From Rostratula benghalensis (taxonomy: Eukaryota > Chordata > Aves > Charadriiformes > Rostratulidae), in NCBI GenBank assembly GCA_013399305.1, contig VXAI01000161.1, forward strand, positions 222,208-286,207: a DNA stretch of 64,000 nucleotides. Direction: 5' to 3'. The translations under genes and the position numbers were made by a program. Under the pieces are notes generated by a model. The model had not been told where the DNA came from and made no database searches. It saw only the letters and a program-made list of their open reading frames with translations. Positions 1 to 13,929 of this stretch are shown here, piece by piece (positions within the stretch are counted from its first letter, which is position 1; the number at the start of each line of letters is the position of its first letter).

Positions 1-3000
1 CCTCCAATGACTATCCTGCTTTTGGGACCTGAGCTCACAGTCCCTTATGGCGTGTCACAGCATGCACTGGCTCAGACTGATGCTAGCTAGGGGGTACCTC
101 ACAAAATTATCCTTCAGTTACACATTATATAAATCATCGAATTTCTGTGGTTTGACTTGACAGAGATCAAATCTGGAATAAAAAGGATAAGATATAGTCA
201 AAACATTTTAAACACGACCGTGATTCTTTATTGTACCTAAGAAAAATAAATCTTTAGCCCACGCAGTATTATAATTCTTAACAAACAGGGTAAATGAAAA
301 TAGAATATTGTAAATTTCTGACAAGAACCTGAAGAACAGGAGAGAATCTGGAGATTTTTCATATTTCAATTATCACCTTTCCGTGCACTAAAAATTAGGC
401 AATTTTTTTTTTTCTTGGAATATTCTCTGATTTGTCCATATTTTCCATTCCACTTTTACAGAAATCCATTAAAAATGCTTGACAGGTGCATTATTATCTC
501 AGGACAAATGTGTGAAGGATATCTAATGTGAATGTTCAGAATTTGCACAGACATTTACATCTAAGCATTAGGTAGATTTGCAAACTAAATAGTTTATGTG
601 CCACCTTCTTAATTAATTCCTGTATGCCAAGAAGAATGCTCTCTAAAAATTAAATCAAAATATTTTTGTTGTTTTTCAGCATTTTATTCTTCCGTAGCAG
701 TCTGTTTTTTAATGCAAAGAATTATTTATATTTATTTTTCATAGTTCCTTTTGATACACACAGATTGTTATCCCTTTATTGTGGTTGTGGACGCTTTCCT
801 TTCTGAATGACTGGAGATCCACAGTGAGCGCATCATTTTTTACCAAGCAATTTTTATCATTTTCTCTGAGACTGCACAAACAAAAAAAAAATGTTTCTAA
901 GGTGTCTAAATGGATCAATCATCAGACTATACTTTAAGAGCTGAGTTGGAAGAACATTTCACCTCCTTAGATGTAAAGAATATACATGAAAGGAAAGAAG
1001 AAATGTTTTTCCATGTTACAGAGGAGTATCAGGTCAAGGATGATCATTAAACAGCAATTGCTTCTGTGTAGTTTTGGTCTTAACAAACATTTACAACAGT
1101 ATTAAAAAATACAAATTAAATTAATGAATACAATATAAAATATTTGTTTCACGGAATATCTGGAATGTATTTGAAGAAGACCTTTCTGTTGTCCTTGACC
1201 CCTCGTGCAAGGCTTAATTCTAAGTAGGCCGTTTCATTAGTTTCTTTGGACTTATTCCACGAAAGGAATGGTAACAGAACTGACTCTTGCCTACCGTCTG
1301 ATTGGTTTTGTTTTGATACAGAAAGGAGTAACAAAAATTGCTTTGCATGTCACATTCACGTGGGGACACTTTGTCAGGTCCATAAGAACACATCAATTTG
1401 GTTGAGTTATTTGAATATATGTAGATTTTTTTTTTTTTTCTTATTTGTAGTCAGTGTGGAAGTTGAACTTCTGTAACCCAAAATTTTTACCTTCTTGCCA
1501 CCAGCATCTAGAATTCAAAATTAGCAAAAGGTTTATCATAGGAATGTCAGTAAAATGACAGCAGAGACACTTTTCAGATGTCCGTTGAGATTTCCTGTCT
1601 CCTAGTATGTTTTGTGTTACCTTCTGATATAGTTTTACAGTACACAAACCAGATCTTACACTTTGTTTTGATCAAAATATGTATTCAGGTCAGAAAAGAA
1701 ATAAATCCTTCTTAAACAAACTCTTCTTTGATTTATGAGCAAAATTTCTTCATAAATTTTCTAATTGCAACCCTCCTTTCCTTCTGGCTATTCCATGATT
1801 CTCTTGCAAAGCTTGTGCCTATTTTTTCTGGATTATGCACCCAAAGTAAGAACACTTTGGTGTGAAATACATGCATCCTCATCTGTGGCTCAAGGACAAA
1901 AAGTTTATTTATGTAGCAGCTGGCATAAATACTTCACTGTAGAGTCATTCCAAAATGTTACCCACATTGATGAGAGAAACAATTTTCTTTTAATTTGAAA
2001 AGGATTATTCTCTTAAAAAGAGTGACAAAAAGGGACATTTAGACCAGAATTTATTAAATAAATAAATAGGATGAAAGATTTTATAGTTTTATGTGTATAG
2101 TCCTAGATATGAAATTATTTTATTTATTTTCTTTCAAAGTTAAGATTACCAAAAGAGAAGATTTCAACATTAAGATTAAATGTAAGTGCTGTCTATTCAG
2201 TCTCTAAGAACATAAAGTCTACGCCTAAATTTCTTGAATTTTTTTTTCCTAGAAGGAGGCACTTGACAAAGCAGGTCCTGATACGGAATTGCTTTATATC
2301 CCAACTCATCCCAGTATTTTGATGAAGCCATTTTGTAATAACAAAACTCTCCACAGACCTGCCTCCAGTATCTTCTAGTCTGTCTCCTGGGCTACACCAG
2401 CTGGAGATACTAAAAGCTTCACTTTAAGAGAATAGCTTTTTGTCTAAAAATATTCTTAATTTAATAAAAAAAAAATAGCATTTTGTTTCAAAAGACTGAA
2501 ACTTGTTCAGCTTCCAGGCAAGTTATTAGCACAATTCTCAAAATCCTAGCATTTAACATTTATTTGTTTAACATACATTTAACAGCAAACCAACCTGCCA
2601 TCCTGTAGTAGTGACTGCCCTAAGATCTGTTGAAATAATTTGCTGACTTGTTATATGTTGGACCTGCTCAGACAAAAGCTCAACAGATCATCTTCCTGTC
2701 AGACTGTCAATTATGTGCATCTCAGATGGTTTTAGATATAAACTAATTTCCTATACCAAATTAAACCAGTCGAATAGCTTCTTGTGGACCACAGTTTCAG
2801 AATAAGACATCCAAACCCCATCTAAATCGTGTTTTTCATCATGAAACTGCACTTGGAATCTGATTAATTCTGTATCTAACCCTTGGAACATAATTCAACA
2901 AACTATTCACATATTTAACCAAAGAGCATGCTATGTTATAAAACCACTTGCACTTGTATAAGGTTAAGTGCTTGTTTGCGTGATGGAGAGGTCTCAGCTA

Positions 3001-3379
3001 CTAATGCACTGATAAGGTATTTGCTGCAGCGGTCAGGGACTTGTAACAGTGATTTTTTCTGAATATTCTGGCAATGTTTTGTAGACCATTGCTCTGACTT
3101 CCTAGAATGAGCATCTCCGTGTGAAAAAATACACAGAAACAGCTGTGTTTCCTTTTTTGAGTTAATTGCCATGTTATAAAGATGAACTTTCTGTCTCCTC
3201 GTGCATTGGCATTCATTTTGATTCCTTCCTTGCTCCTACTCATAGTTAGATGCACACTCATGTCCGTGTAAACACACACTGCACCCAAATTATGACCAAG
3301 CCTCAAGGATGAGTGAGCCGATGAAATATCCAGTGCAGTTTCTGAGGGCGAAATCAACACATCCCATGAATGATTCTAA
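1..3379. other. Unique AT-rich DNA, no gene seen
   Basis: No exon, RNA gene or recognised repeat is visible. The stretch has many short A and T runs. The longest reading frame here (3001-3360, minus, 119 codons) shows no domain, no codon pattern and no splice context, so I treat it as chance. Confidence 0.6.
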
Positions 3380-3702
3380 AATGTGAAGGGAGGCTGTAAG
3401 GAAGATGGATCCAGGCTATTTTCAGTGACAGGACAAGAGGCAAGAGACACAAACTGAAACACAGGAGGCTCCGTCTGAATGTAAGGAAACATTTCATTTA
3501 CTGTGACAGTGACTGAGCTCTGGCACAGGTTGCCCAGATGGGTTGTGGAGTTTCTGTCTTTGGGGACATTCAAAAGCGATCTGAACATGGTCCTGGAGAA
3601 CTGGCTTTTGGTGATTCTGCTTGAATTGGGGGAAAGTAGACTAGACTACCTGGAGAAGTACCTTCTAACCTCATCTGTTCTGTGGTTCCATGATCTTTCA
3701 TG
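3380..3702 (+). mobile_element. CR1 LINE fragment, 3' part
   Basis: A 5'-truncated CR1 copy in plus orientation. It opens with the block coding the last part of ORF2 ('ggatccaggct', 'gacaggacaagagg', then 'gttgcccagatgggttgtgg'). It ends in the degenerate tail 'ttctgtggttccatgatct', a worn form of the CR1 octamer repeat. It belongs to the type whose 3' end reads 'gaactggcttttggtgattctgc..', with a divergent middle. No intact frame survives. The heavy divergence suggests an old insertion. Confidence 0.85.
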
Positions 3703-6700
3703 TGGAAACAACAACTTACTATTTGTCAGCCCACATAAAGTATTGGTAATCAAATAAAGACTAATAAAATTATGAATCCAGTTCAAATTATACCAACAGT
3801 TTAAATCCAAAGCATTGATTTACTGAAAAGAAAAATCCCATTTGAAAATGTAGAAATTAAATTACTTCATTTCAGAATAATTTTTCTGGTTTTCTACCAA
3901 AGAAGTTCCACTAAGCTTTGAACATGGAAACCAAATTGCAGAATTCTGACAATTCTAAAATGAGATATTTGAGACAAAGTTCCCAAATCTTCACAGCTGA
4001 TCCCAGCCTGCCTAGAATCATACTCTAAATGCTTCCAGATTCCCTCTGTGTGGGAGTAGAGATTCCAAGATGTCTAGATGCAGTCTTCATCATCGGAACA
4101 ATGGCCCTGAGCTGGGTGTTTGCAAACTCATCAAACCAAACAACTCCTAAAAGCCATTTCTGTTTCAACAAGTAGTATTTTCCATCAGAAATATTTCACT
4201 GTAGAATTCTGTTAAGTTTGGAGAGTTCTGTCATAGAAGAATGGGAGAAAAAAGAGGAGCAGCTCTTTTACTCTTTTCTTGCTCCATGTTTATGAGCTCA
4301 ACAATAAAAAAGAAGAAAAGTAAGTGTTATAAATGCACAGGGAGAGACTTAGTCCTAACTCTTTTTTCCTTATCTAGTAAGTCAACAATTTCCATTTACT
4401 CATTTACTCCCATGCCTAAACTTAATTTTTTTTTTCTTTTTTTCCTAAAAGCTCTTAGAAGTTGGAAGATTGGAAGAATGAACCTATATTTGCCTGTATT
4501 ACTTCTTTTTCACTTTTTTTCTCAAATGCAGATAGTACATTTACCAGTCTCCAGTCACACAATGCAAATTCTGTTTCAGTATCAAACCCTTCCAGGTAGA
4601 TCACTGATTGCAAATTTATATTGCAAACTATTCAGTCCCCCCAAGTTCAGCACATCACAATAAAGAAATGTTACCATGCACTTAAAACTAGAATAGGACA
4701 TGTTCCCTGATGACATAGTGGTTGATCTCCCCTTTTCAATTGATTTTTAAACTGCTTTTCTTCAAGCAAATACAGTGTCATCACAAGCACATGGTTTGCT
4801 TCGCAGAAATACAATCAGTGAGGACATTCCTCTTGGACTGATTTCAGCTGATACACTTAAAGCATCAGATATTTTACAACTTCATTGCAGCCAAAAAGCA
4901 CCAAAAAACGGTAATCCTGACCACCCGAAGTTGCTTACCAAAGGTTACACAAGATGTACACGCACAAAAAAACCCCACGTCAGTCACTAAAATAATGCAG
5001 CTTTTACAGTTTGTTCTTCTTCTCTTGAGAATTATTACAATTTCTTCGGACAGTTAAGGCCAGTTGAAAAATGAAGTATCTGAATTGAATTCAGAAGTAT
5101 CTAATTGAAATATCTGATGCCAACAAAAACGTAGTCTGTATTATCCTTATTTAGTTAGAAATTCTATTCCTTCTGATTCCTTTGTGAGGTGAGGCAATGA
5201 CAGTGGGCAGTACATGAGGCCAACAGGCGGTTTGTCCTCAGGGAGGGAGCTTTCTTGAAAACAATAAAGAGTTCATTAAAGAGCAAAGGTAGTTGACTCA
5301 ATTTCATGTACACAGCTATTTAGAAAGTGTGTTCAGTCTTTTCCTATGCTGTTTAAAAAAGAAGTTAGAGCTTTTCACTCAGCTTTGAATGTGTTGAGTG
5401 TTAATGTTTTTAATAATCCTACCTGATAGAGGTCTTAGATATGGACAACTTGTCATGACATGCCTGAGGTTTACCCATGTTTTTGAAGGAGAAATGCTAT
5501 TTATTTTAACCTTCACTCTTTGCTGCCTATTCCCATTTAGATATTGTGAAAAACAGTACTTTTGTTTATGTGAACCTAACTGTGGTACATTCACTATAGC
5601 ATAGCCCTAAGTTAATCATCTTTCGAATGGTTGAATTGTTTTGATATTGCTATTCCAAATTTGCATATGTAGGATTTATTCATACTAACATTGTACTTCT
5701 TTTTTTTTTTAATGGCGGCTTTTTATTTTATGCATCCAAGTGAGGAACTGGTTTCTATAAATCATTCTTCTTTCATTCTCCCATGAACAGTTACTAAAAA
5801 CCTTTCAGATTTTTGTATGTGGAGTATAGGCAACAAAGATAACAAAAGCAAAGAAATGGTACTGAAAGAAAAAAAAAAGAATAAAAATAAAAAGAAGACA
5901 CATCTGTGCATCTGTGCTTGTCTTTATTCAGCAAGTCTTATAAAAAATTATTTCACAGACTGCAGTCAGAAGCAGTGATTATTGAACAAAGTCTTCCCCA
6001 AAGCACTCTGATTTTCCTTTACATTGACACTTCTATCCAAAGCTGAGCACTTTCATAGCTGGAATGTACACTGAACTGTGACAATAGCCTGATATTCAGC
6101 TGATGAGAACTATAGAAAATCTTAATACTAATATGGCTTTCCATGGGGATTATTCAAGGATACCAAAAAAAAAAAAGATAAAAAGAGAAAAGGAAAAAGA
6201 AAGAAAAATAATATTCAGAAGGATTTTTATCTATATCTGAAGTCTGCTTTTAGGGTAACAGCAGAATTGAATGGCTCTCGTTCAGAGACTGACTGCCCAG
6301 AGGACTACAAGGCAAACAAAATCTAGAAATTATCTCTTTGCATTTTTAGCCTGTGTTTTTATTACTTCAGTAGGACTACAGGGCACAGAGAGACTCAGTG
6401 GATTAGACTTTGTACATGATGCTGTGGATTTAAATCTCTTGTTTGGAATGAATTGTTATTACTTTTCAAAGTTTTAGATATTTGTATAAAGTTGTTGGTG
6501 TTTTTTTTTAAATCCATTAACTTTCGGTATCCTGTTTTCCAGTAAATTTTTAATCGTTTTACCAGTAGAAAACTTCACACAAGATTGTTCTCTTGTTCTC
6601 TACCTCTTTTTGTTTCTTGGTTGGTTGGGGATTTTTTCTGAGAACCAAATGATACCGAGCTAAGGTGTACAGGTTTTCTTATGCAGATGGTTTAGCTAAG

Positions 6701-7136
6701 AATAACTGGCACAAGTCATGGTCTGAAATATCCCCTGGAGCCTGCTTGACTGATAATGATCCTTTTGTCCCCCACAGCAATGAACCACAGCAACCATTTT
6801 CCTGAAACGCCATAAAATCCTCAATTTGAAGCAGATATAAAATTCCTCATGTTATGAATGATTTCCACATTTCTCAGTGCACTATCAACTGCCCTAGGCA
6901 TTTCCTCTGGCTCATGTTGCAGCAAGGCCATAGAGGGCAAGGGCAAACAGAGAGGCTGAAAACATAGGATGTGTAGTAATGCAGAATCAGAATTTTCACT
7001 AACCTCCCTAAGAGTTCGAAGTGAAAGTGCTGTCATCTTTGCCCATTGTGACTCTACTACAGGTGACTCTTCATGCTGTTGAAAACAGCTTTCTTTATTA
7101 CTACTCTTTTCAGCAGCATAAGGCCCTAAGAAGAAG
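3703..7136. other. Unique AT-rich DNA with purine-rich tracts
   Basis: No gene or recognised interspersed repeat. A 140-codon plus-strand frame at 4241-4663 runs through T-rich low-complexity DNA (Phe/Leu/Lys-rich product) and has no domain; I regard it as chance. Purine-rich tracts lie at about 5868-5900 and 6168-6207. Confidence 0.55.
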
Positions 7137-7665
7137 CATAGAAAGGGTTGGGTTGGAAGGGACCTTGAAGATCCTCAAGTTCCAACCCCCCCTGCCATGG
7201 GCAGGGACACCCCTCACAGGCAGGGACACGTCCCATGGGCAGGGTCACCTCCTACCAGACCAGGTTGCTCAAAGCCCCATCCAGCCTGGCCTTGAACACC
7301 TCCAGGGATGGAACATCCACAACTTCTCTGTGCAACCTGGACCAGTGCCTCATCCCCTCACAGGAAAAAATTTCTTCCCGAGATCTAATCTAAATCTCCC
7401 CTCTTCCGGTTTAAAACTGTTACCCCTCATCCTATCACAACATTTCCCTCCCCATCTCTCATGTAGCCTCCTTTAGCTCCTGGAAGGGACTCTAAGGTCT
7501 CCCTGGAGCCTTCACTTCCCCAGGCTGAACAACCCCAAATCTCTCAGCCTGTCCTCACAGCAAAGGTGCTCCAGCCCTCTCTGAGTATCTTCATAGCCCT
7601 GCTCTGGACCCATTCCAACAGGTCCATGTCCTTCCTGTGCCGGGGACTCAAGAGCTAGACTCACA
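7137..7665 (-). mobile_element. CR1 LINE fragment, minus strand
   Basis: A CR1 copy in reverse orientation: the plus strand begins with the complement of the 3' end ('gggttggaagggaccttgaag') and runs back into the ORF2 C-terminus. On the minus strand the frame at 7512-7700 still reads GLEHLCCEDRLRDLGLFSLG, close to the conserved GLEHLSYEDRLRELGLFSLE segment of avian CR1 ORF2. The element is 5'-truncated near 7665. The 3' untranslated part carries an extra, locally repeated 'gggcagggacac' motif (about 7196-7255). Confidence 0.93.
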
Positions 7666-10600
7666 CCAATATTGTATTCCTTTTGACTCACAGTATGCAC
7701 TTGGATTTAACCTCTGCCCAGGAGTGTTAATCTTTCAAATGTAAAAAGAAGATAACAAATGGTAAAATAGCAAAAAATGCATTTAAGAATAGCTGAGCCT
7801 GTGTCAATGACAAAGGATTATCATGCACTTCTTCTCTGAATGTTATAAAGTGATGTGGCAGAAAAGATTATCAGTCCGTATTGGAGAATGAAGGTGGTAG
7901 TGGGAATAAAGGTCTTATATTAAACCATATGATTTATAGCAGTAGTTCTATAGAGTGTATATATATATAGTATTTCAGTAGTATTTTAATTATGGTAAAA
8001 GAGGATAAACAAGGAAGCTAGTATGTCTACCAAAAAATGTTATTTCACAAACTGGAAGTGAGAATATTCAAACCCTGGGCATGGAAAGAAGCATTATTTT
8101 GTTATTTGTTAGGGTTTTATTTTAATGATGGATCTTATTTAGAGAATAATAATGAGAAGTTTACAATGGATGATGAAGAGTTTTGAAGGCAGGATGATAA
8201 GGACTTTTATAGCCTCTGAGACAATTTAACGCTCATATTAGTGGTCTTCTTTGCAAAGGATATTTGTTAATGCTCAAAAAATATTTTTATCATATAGATG
8301 TCTTAAGGATAAATGCTGTTTATTATTTATTTTTGTCAGCTTTGATCTCGAAGGCAAGGGTTCTAAGCTCCGTGATTTTCTGTTTACACGTATTGCAAGA
8401 AAAAAAAAATATAAAAAAAAGGATTGTCATTGTATAAATTTATGGCTGCTTTACTTAGTAAAAAATTCTTATAACTACTTTTTATCTCCAAGCACTTTTC
8501 CAAAGGCATATAATTTCTAAAACAATCAATAAATGCTAGACCAAGTCATATGCAGATTTGCTATACAGCTTAATAACAGAATAGGTATTGTATAAACAGA
8601 ATGTAATTCTTAAGAAAAATAGAAAAGATGTAAAAACCTTTAAGAAAACCAATGAAATTTTGTTAAAATAAATCCCACGATAAGTGGGATTATCTAGAAT
8701 AAAATATCCAATCTTAAATTAAGGAATAAGTTGAATTTTAAGGAAATAGTTCAATTACCACATATGTATATATAGCCACACACCCATAAACACAAATAAT
8801 TTTAACATATTATATAAGAGTAATAAGAAAATAAAATTAAAAAAGCCCAATAAAATATTTTAGCAGTTCAATGAGTAAGAGTTTATATAAGTGGAATCGG
8901 TTTGGTATTTTTCTTCTGAAACAAAGCAGTATTTACATATAACATAATTTTTAACTGTCCATATTGTTTTCCAAGACATATTTTAAAATCAGGTATAATG
9001 TCACAGAGATAGACATATCTAAGATGTATATGAAAAAAAATGCTAGGAAATGTTAACATTCCTTGGACTCTTGGATACGATAATAGTCCTGCTTCTGTGG
9101 TACTTAATGTAAACATCTTCTCATGACAGTATGTCAGACTGTATCATGTCAAGGCATCAAGAAATATAATTTTCTTGATATCATTAATATTTTTATCTGA
9201 TTTTTTTCTAGACGAGTCAAATTAGGTATTGGTATCAGACACACACAGCTTACAGTAGGAGGAAAAATGTATATATTGAATGTATACAACGAAAAGCCAG
9301 TACTTCAATGAAAGAAAAAAAAATATTCCTTTCTCTATATAGAGAATCACATTACTATTGTATGGTCTTTCTATGTGTTTGCTAGTTTAAAAACAAAAAG
9401 AAAAAAAAGAAAAAAAGAATGAATAGTGGAATGTGGATATACTCAGAGAGCCATTAGATCCTGTAGGTTGTTGAGGACAGACATAAAACCATGCTGGGAT
9501 GAGGGATCAGTATTTCTCCTGTGCTCATAAAGTTTGATGACTTCAGGAAAATAAAAACAAAATGCAAATGCAATTGAAAATAAGTCATCAAGGATGAATA
9601 TTTTATAAATGTGAGTCTCTACAGACCTGAAAAAACGATGAAATATTGCACATAATCATGGAAGACACCTCCTTTAACAACCACAGTTATCAATGGAAAG
9701 AATCTTGCATTCAGTAGTGGGAGTTATGCTGGGGATTTTTACATCAATACAGAACAACTCATCAAATATATCAATGTTCACCTGGTTCTGTTTGTCTCCA
9801 AAATAAATATGCTTGCACAAACCCCATAGGATTAATTTTCAGACCCAAACAGGTAGCTTCTGTAGCACAACTGTCAAGAAAATGTTTGAATGAGAAGGCA
9901 AGAAAAATCTGAAATTTCATGTGGAAATGAAGAGTAACATCTGCCATTTTAGTCACAGTAATCAGAAATGTCTTCTAAGACACTCTAAATAGCATGTACC
10001 TGTTAAACTTTAAACATAATCCATCTGCCTTGTTATATAAATAGTTCTATAAATATTACACTCAAAAAAAAAAAAGAGAGAATTTTATTAATGAAGCCAA
10101 AACATATTTTTTGCAAACTTTTACACTGTAATAGACATTTATGGTAATTAAATCCTTAGAATAATTACTCTAAATATTTAATGCTCATTCAGTATTAAAA
10201 TTATTATTACATAAAAATATTTTTTTCAATATGAACTAACTATATCAGAAAAATGCAATATGGTTTTACACAATGATATCACACACACCAACACACTGAA
10301 ATAATCCCAATGGTTTTAGTCAGTGGGATTCTGAGAACTCGGTGTCTTAAGAGTGTCATAACAATCCAATTCCTCTCCTGCATCCTATTTTGGGCTTTAA
10401 AAGTCTGACACTGTTCAAGCACTGTCAGTTTTCATGGTGAATGTCTGAAAACAACGCGATGGGTATTTAAGTCAGCACCACCTTGTGCATTTCTTGTATC
10501 GAAGTCGCCTGTTCATTTGGTAGAACCTGCTGATTGTATCAGGAATCTGCGGTAACCTAGGGGACCTAGACTTGCAGAAGAAATATTCTGATTGATACAA

Positions 10601-11114
10601 AGTGTTAACTTTGCAATGCTAAGCATTGACAACATCTAAATTTAATGTTTTTTCTCACAGAAATTAAACCCCTGATAGTTGTTTTGTCTGTAACTCAATG
10701 CAGCAAATTATTTGTGCCCCTCTAAATTGGTGGTTTGGTTTTTCGTTTTGGTTTTTCTGGAGGGAAACTTTAGGGGGTAAGATGATACATGATGCCAAAA
10801 TGCTTCTATTGCCCAGATGGTTCACAGCTTTCTAACGTAAACATATAAACTTTTCCTTCTCTAACTCTGGGGTCTACTAGGAAGAACCACACTGATCTTT
10901 TGTCTGTAACAAAGAGAGGGTAACAAATTAGTGTCCTCATTTCCTCTGTATCTGACCCTTATTACTGGTCCTCCCTGTGTTTTTCTGAACGGTTGTCTTA
11001 TACCTGATGACAAACCCACCTCCCAGCTATAAGTTTGGATAATGCACAAGGTGACATAGTGGGAGGGTGTTAAAATCAGAGCAGTAGCTGAAGCAGCATC
11101 GATGGAAAGACATT
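7666..11114. other. Unique very AT-rich DNA
   Basis: No exon or recognised interspersed repeat. It holds poly-A and A/T tracts (about 8400-8420, 9380-9418, 10064-10076), a short CA tract near 10280 and an 8-bp stem hairpin at 8671-8691, listed separately. Confidence 0.55.
8671..8691. other. Perfect 8-bp stem, 5-nt loop hairpin
   Basis: AATCCCAC, loop GATAA, then GTGGGATT. The arms are perfect complements and relatively GC-rich for this AT-rich neighbourhood. There is no T-run or other sign that makes it a terminator, and no RNA gene is evident. It may be a chance palindrome. Confidence 0.5.
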
Positions 11115-11264
11115 GTCCCATCCCTGGAAGTGTTCAAGATCAGGCTGGATGGGGCTTTGAGCAACCTGGTCTGGTGGGAGGTGTCCCTGCTCATGGCATG
11201 GGGTTGGAACTTGATGATCTTTAAGGTCCCTTCCAACTCTAACCATTCCATGATTCTATGATTT
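11115..11264 (+). mobile_element. CR1 LINE 3' end, short copy
   Basis: A strongly 5'-truncated CR1 copy holding only the last 150 bases. It contains the 'ccatccctggaagtgttcaag' block, the stop region 'ggtctggtgggaggtgtccc', then 'ggtcccttccaactctaacc' and the terminal 'attccatgattctatgatt' repeats. It is well preserved and belongs to the same 3'-end type as the copies near 21.3, 33.2 and 60.5 kb. Confidence 0.95.
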
Positions 11265-13929
11265 TAAATTAATGGATGAGAGAACACTTTAGGTTCTTTT
11301 CCTTAAGGAATCAGGTATTTGAACAAGTCTAAATCATTGCTACTGCTTCACATTTGGTTTAAGAAACAAGAAATATCTACCTACCCGCCCACAAATCACT
11401 TCCCTTATGGTGAGCCATCCCTTTTGGATACCAATGGTTACTATGCTTGTTCTTTATATACAGGTTTTGCCATTCTCTGTGCATTGATAGGAAGATTTGG
11501 CTGCTGTCTTTTCAGTTCCCCAAGAAATACTTTTATCTTATTTCTTGAGAGATGACTGCTCACTTCACAGGCCTTGACTACCATGGGTTTGGCCAGGAAA
11601 ATGTTACAGTAAGTTTCTTTAGGTGACTTAACAGGAGAAGCTTGGCAAAGGCATTGAGAGGAGAAGGTAGAGTTCCACATACGAAAAGCTTTTAAGGAGT
11701 GAGGGATGTAAGTAACATATGTAGCTCATTAGGTCAGGGTGTCTAGAACACAATCCAAGAAGAAAGTTCTCTCCTCCCACCATGACTAAGACAAGAGTTT
11801 TATCCTTTTTAGTTCTATGGAAAATTTTATTCTTCATGCTGTTCATCCTTATCTTTTTCAGTTCTCTGAAGGCATCACACATTACTCCTGTTCCTAGGCT
11901 TTGACTACTCTTTGGCTTTGGCTGAAGCACTCAATTCAAAGAATAACCGTGGTGGCTGATCCATCTCCTATGGGTGATGCTCTTGACTCAGAGCTTAACT
12001 TTTTCATTCCCAGGAGCTACCCTCAATCAGCTGCAAGCAAAGCACTTGCAGTGGAAAACCTGTTCTCTCTCTGTCTCTATACTCCTCACAAAGGCACTTT
12101 TTGCCTTTTGATGGATTGTAAATACACCCTTCTCCCTCGCGTTACATCCAAGAACATATAAGCAAGAAAGCATATAGCTTTAAGTTAAAGTAAAGTATGG
12201 GATGAACTGTAGCTGAACAGAGAAGCGCCAGATAATATTTTCAAACAGTAAAAGACTGATTTCCTAAGGCAATGTAACCCATTACTTGGATGTGTGATTT
12301 GGCTGTGGATGTGTGAAAGGAAGAACTAGGAAATCCTTTTCGATCAAAGCAATATTCAAAATCGATGTTTCTACTCCAAACAAATTAGTTTTGATGAATC
12401 AACACTTTATAAATAATAATAAAAAAAAAGGCTAGTATATTCCTGACCAGCCCAATAGCAAGACCATTATATATTTTCTACTACCATATCTGGAATAAAT
12501 GAGTACAAAGGGGACATCAGTTAAAATTTCCAAAAAATATGTGTGGAATTCACATAGATATAATAAAATATTTACCCAGTTTCTAGAGCTATTTCAAAAC
12601 TGCATTTTTGTGGAACACTTTAGATATAATTAATAGCAAAGAAATTATTAAACCATTAAACATATATATATATGCATTTCCTATTTTGATAGAAACTAAT
12701 AAGTGAAAGTGATTGCAGAATTATTGTATCAGGATTGGTGTTCTCTTGGCTTGAGGAAAGTTAAACAATAGGTCAAGTGTGAAAGGATGATACAAACCAT
12801 TTCTTCTCAGACAGCTTTTTGTTTATCATTATTATTACTCAGATGGTCTACAAGAGTGTATCCTTAATCAGAGATTTTGTAAGATTGATGTATACTAAGA
12901 TGATTACATGAGATCTATTGCAAAGGCCATATTTCTAAAAAAGCATGATCCTTATCTTTACTTAAGTTATACCTCAACAACAGCTTTTAGTAATTGGTAT
13001 TAATAAATAAAATAGAGCTAATAGACACGCCGAGAGCGTGTCTGATCATAACCCTTGTCATTGCCTTGTCATTTATTTATGAAACCTCTGCCTTTTCAAT
13101 GTAATAACCATATGTCAATTGGTTTATGATGGCCAGGTTATTTTCACATAATTGCATTTTATGTAGTCTATGATCATCCTGCCTAATATTAAGACCAGGG
13201 ACAGTTGCAATCTCTACTTTTCCTTTTTTTTTTTTTTTTTATGTTGTAGAGCAAGCTCAATGGCAATTCACAGCAACAGCATTCCCTGGATGGTGCCAAA
13301 AGCAGAAAATAACTCATATTTTCTTGGTCTAGGATTCTATGGCCAACACTTTCTGACAGTGTGGTGGCATTTTTGGTGTTTTTTTTTTTTTTTTGTGTGT
13401 TTTTTTAAATAAAATACTTTCTGTGGCAACAATTCAGCATTTATTCACTATGTGAAATACATAATAATGATGACAATGTAAAAGAGCTAATAAATTGCTA
13501 GTCCTTCTAGAGCAATAAAGTTAACATAAAAATAGTGATGGAACATTTATAGTTCTTGACATGATACAGCATGTGGAGAATATTACCATCATAGATTAAT
13601 TTTATTTGGAAGAAGTTACCAAGGGCAAGTACATCATTAAAAACAATTGCATTTTAAGCTAGATATTAAAAAAAAAAAGCAGGCAATTCATTTATCTTGA
13701 ATGAATTGACCGTATAACCTTGAATGAAACAAAAATAAATTAATATACATCCAAAGGATTAAGACAGACACTGGCAAATTGATGGAAGTCTGTCAATGGA
13801 TCACAAAAAATTATTTACTGTGTCATTGAAGAACCCTGGCTTGTTTAATAGAATAAAATGTTCCAATCGTGTAATTGTTTAACAGTTTTTTACCAATGTA
13901 AAATGGAGCATTTTGGTGAATGGCCTGGA
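11265..13929. other. Unique AT-rich DNA
   Basis: No gene seen. Frames of 80-100 codons (for example 11628-11930, minus) show no domains. The stretch contains an AT dinucleotide run near 12661-12672, T-runs near 13229-13240 and 13380-13394, the hairpin at 13023-13043 and a possible conserved segment just after it. Confidence 0.55.
13023..13043. other. CpG-containing 8-bp hairpin
   Basis: AGACACGC, loop CGAGA, GCGTGTCT. The arms are perfect complements. Three CpGs fall within 21 bases although the surrounding DNA is almost free of CpG, which is unusual for methylated vertebrate DNA unless the site is young or selected. The function is unknown. Confidence 0.5.

Noticed and set aside
4241..4663. 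140-codon frame
   Set aside because: Phe/Lys/Leu-rich product of T-rich DNA, no domain, no splice or start context.
7021..7476. 151-codon plus-strand frame
   Set aside because: Most of it is the antisense of the CR1 copy at 7137-7665.
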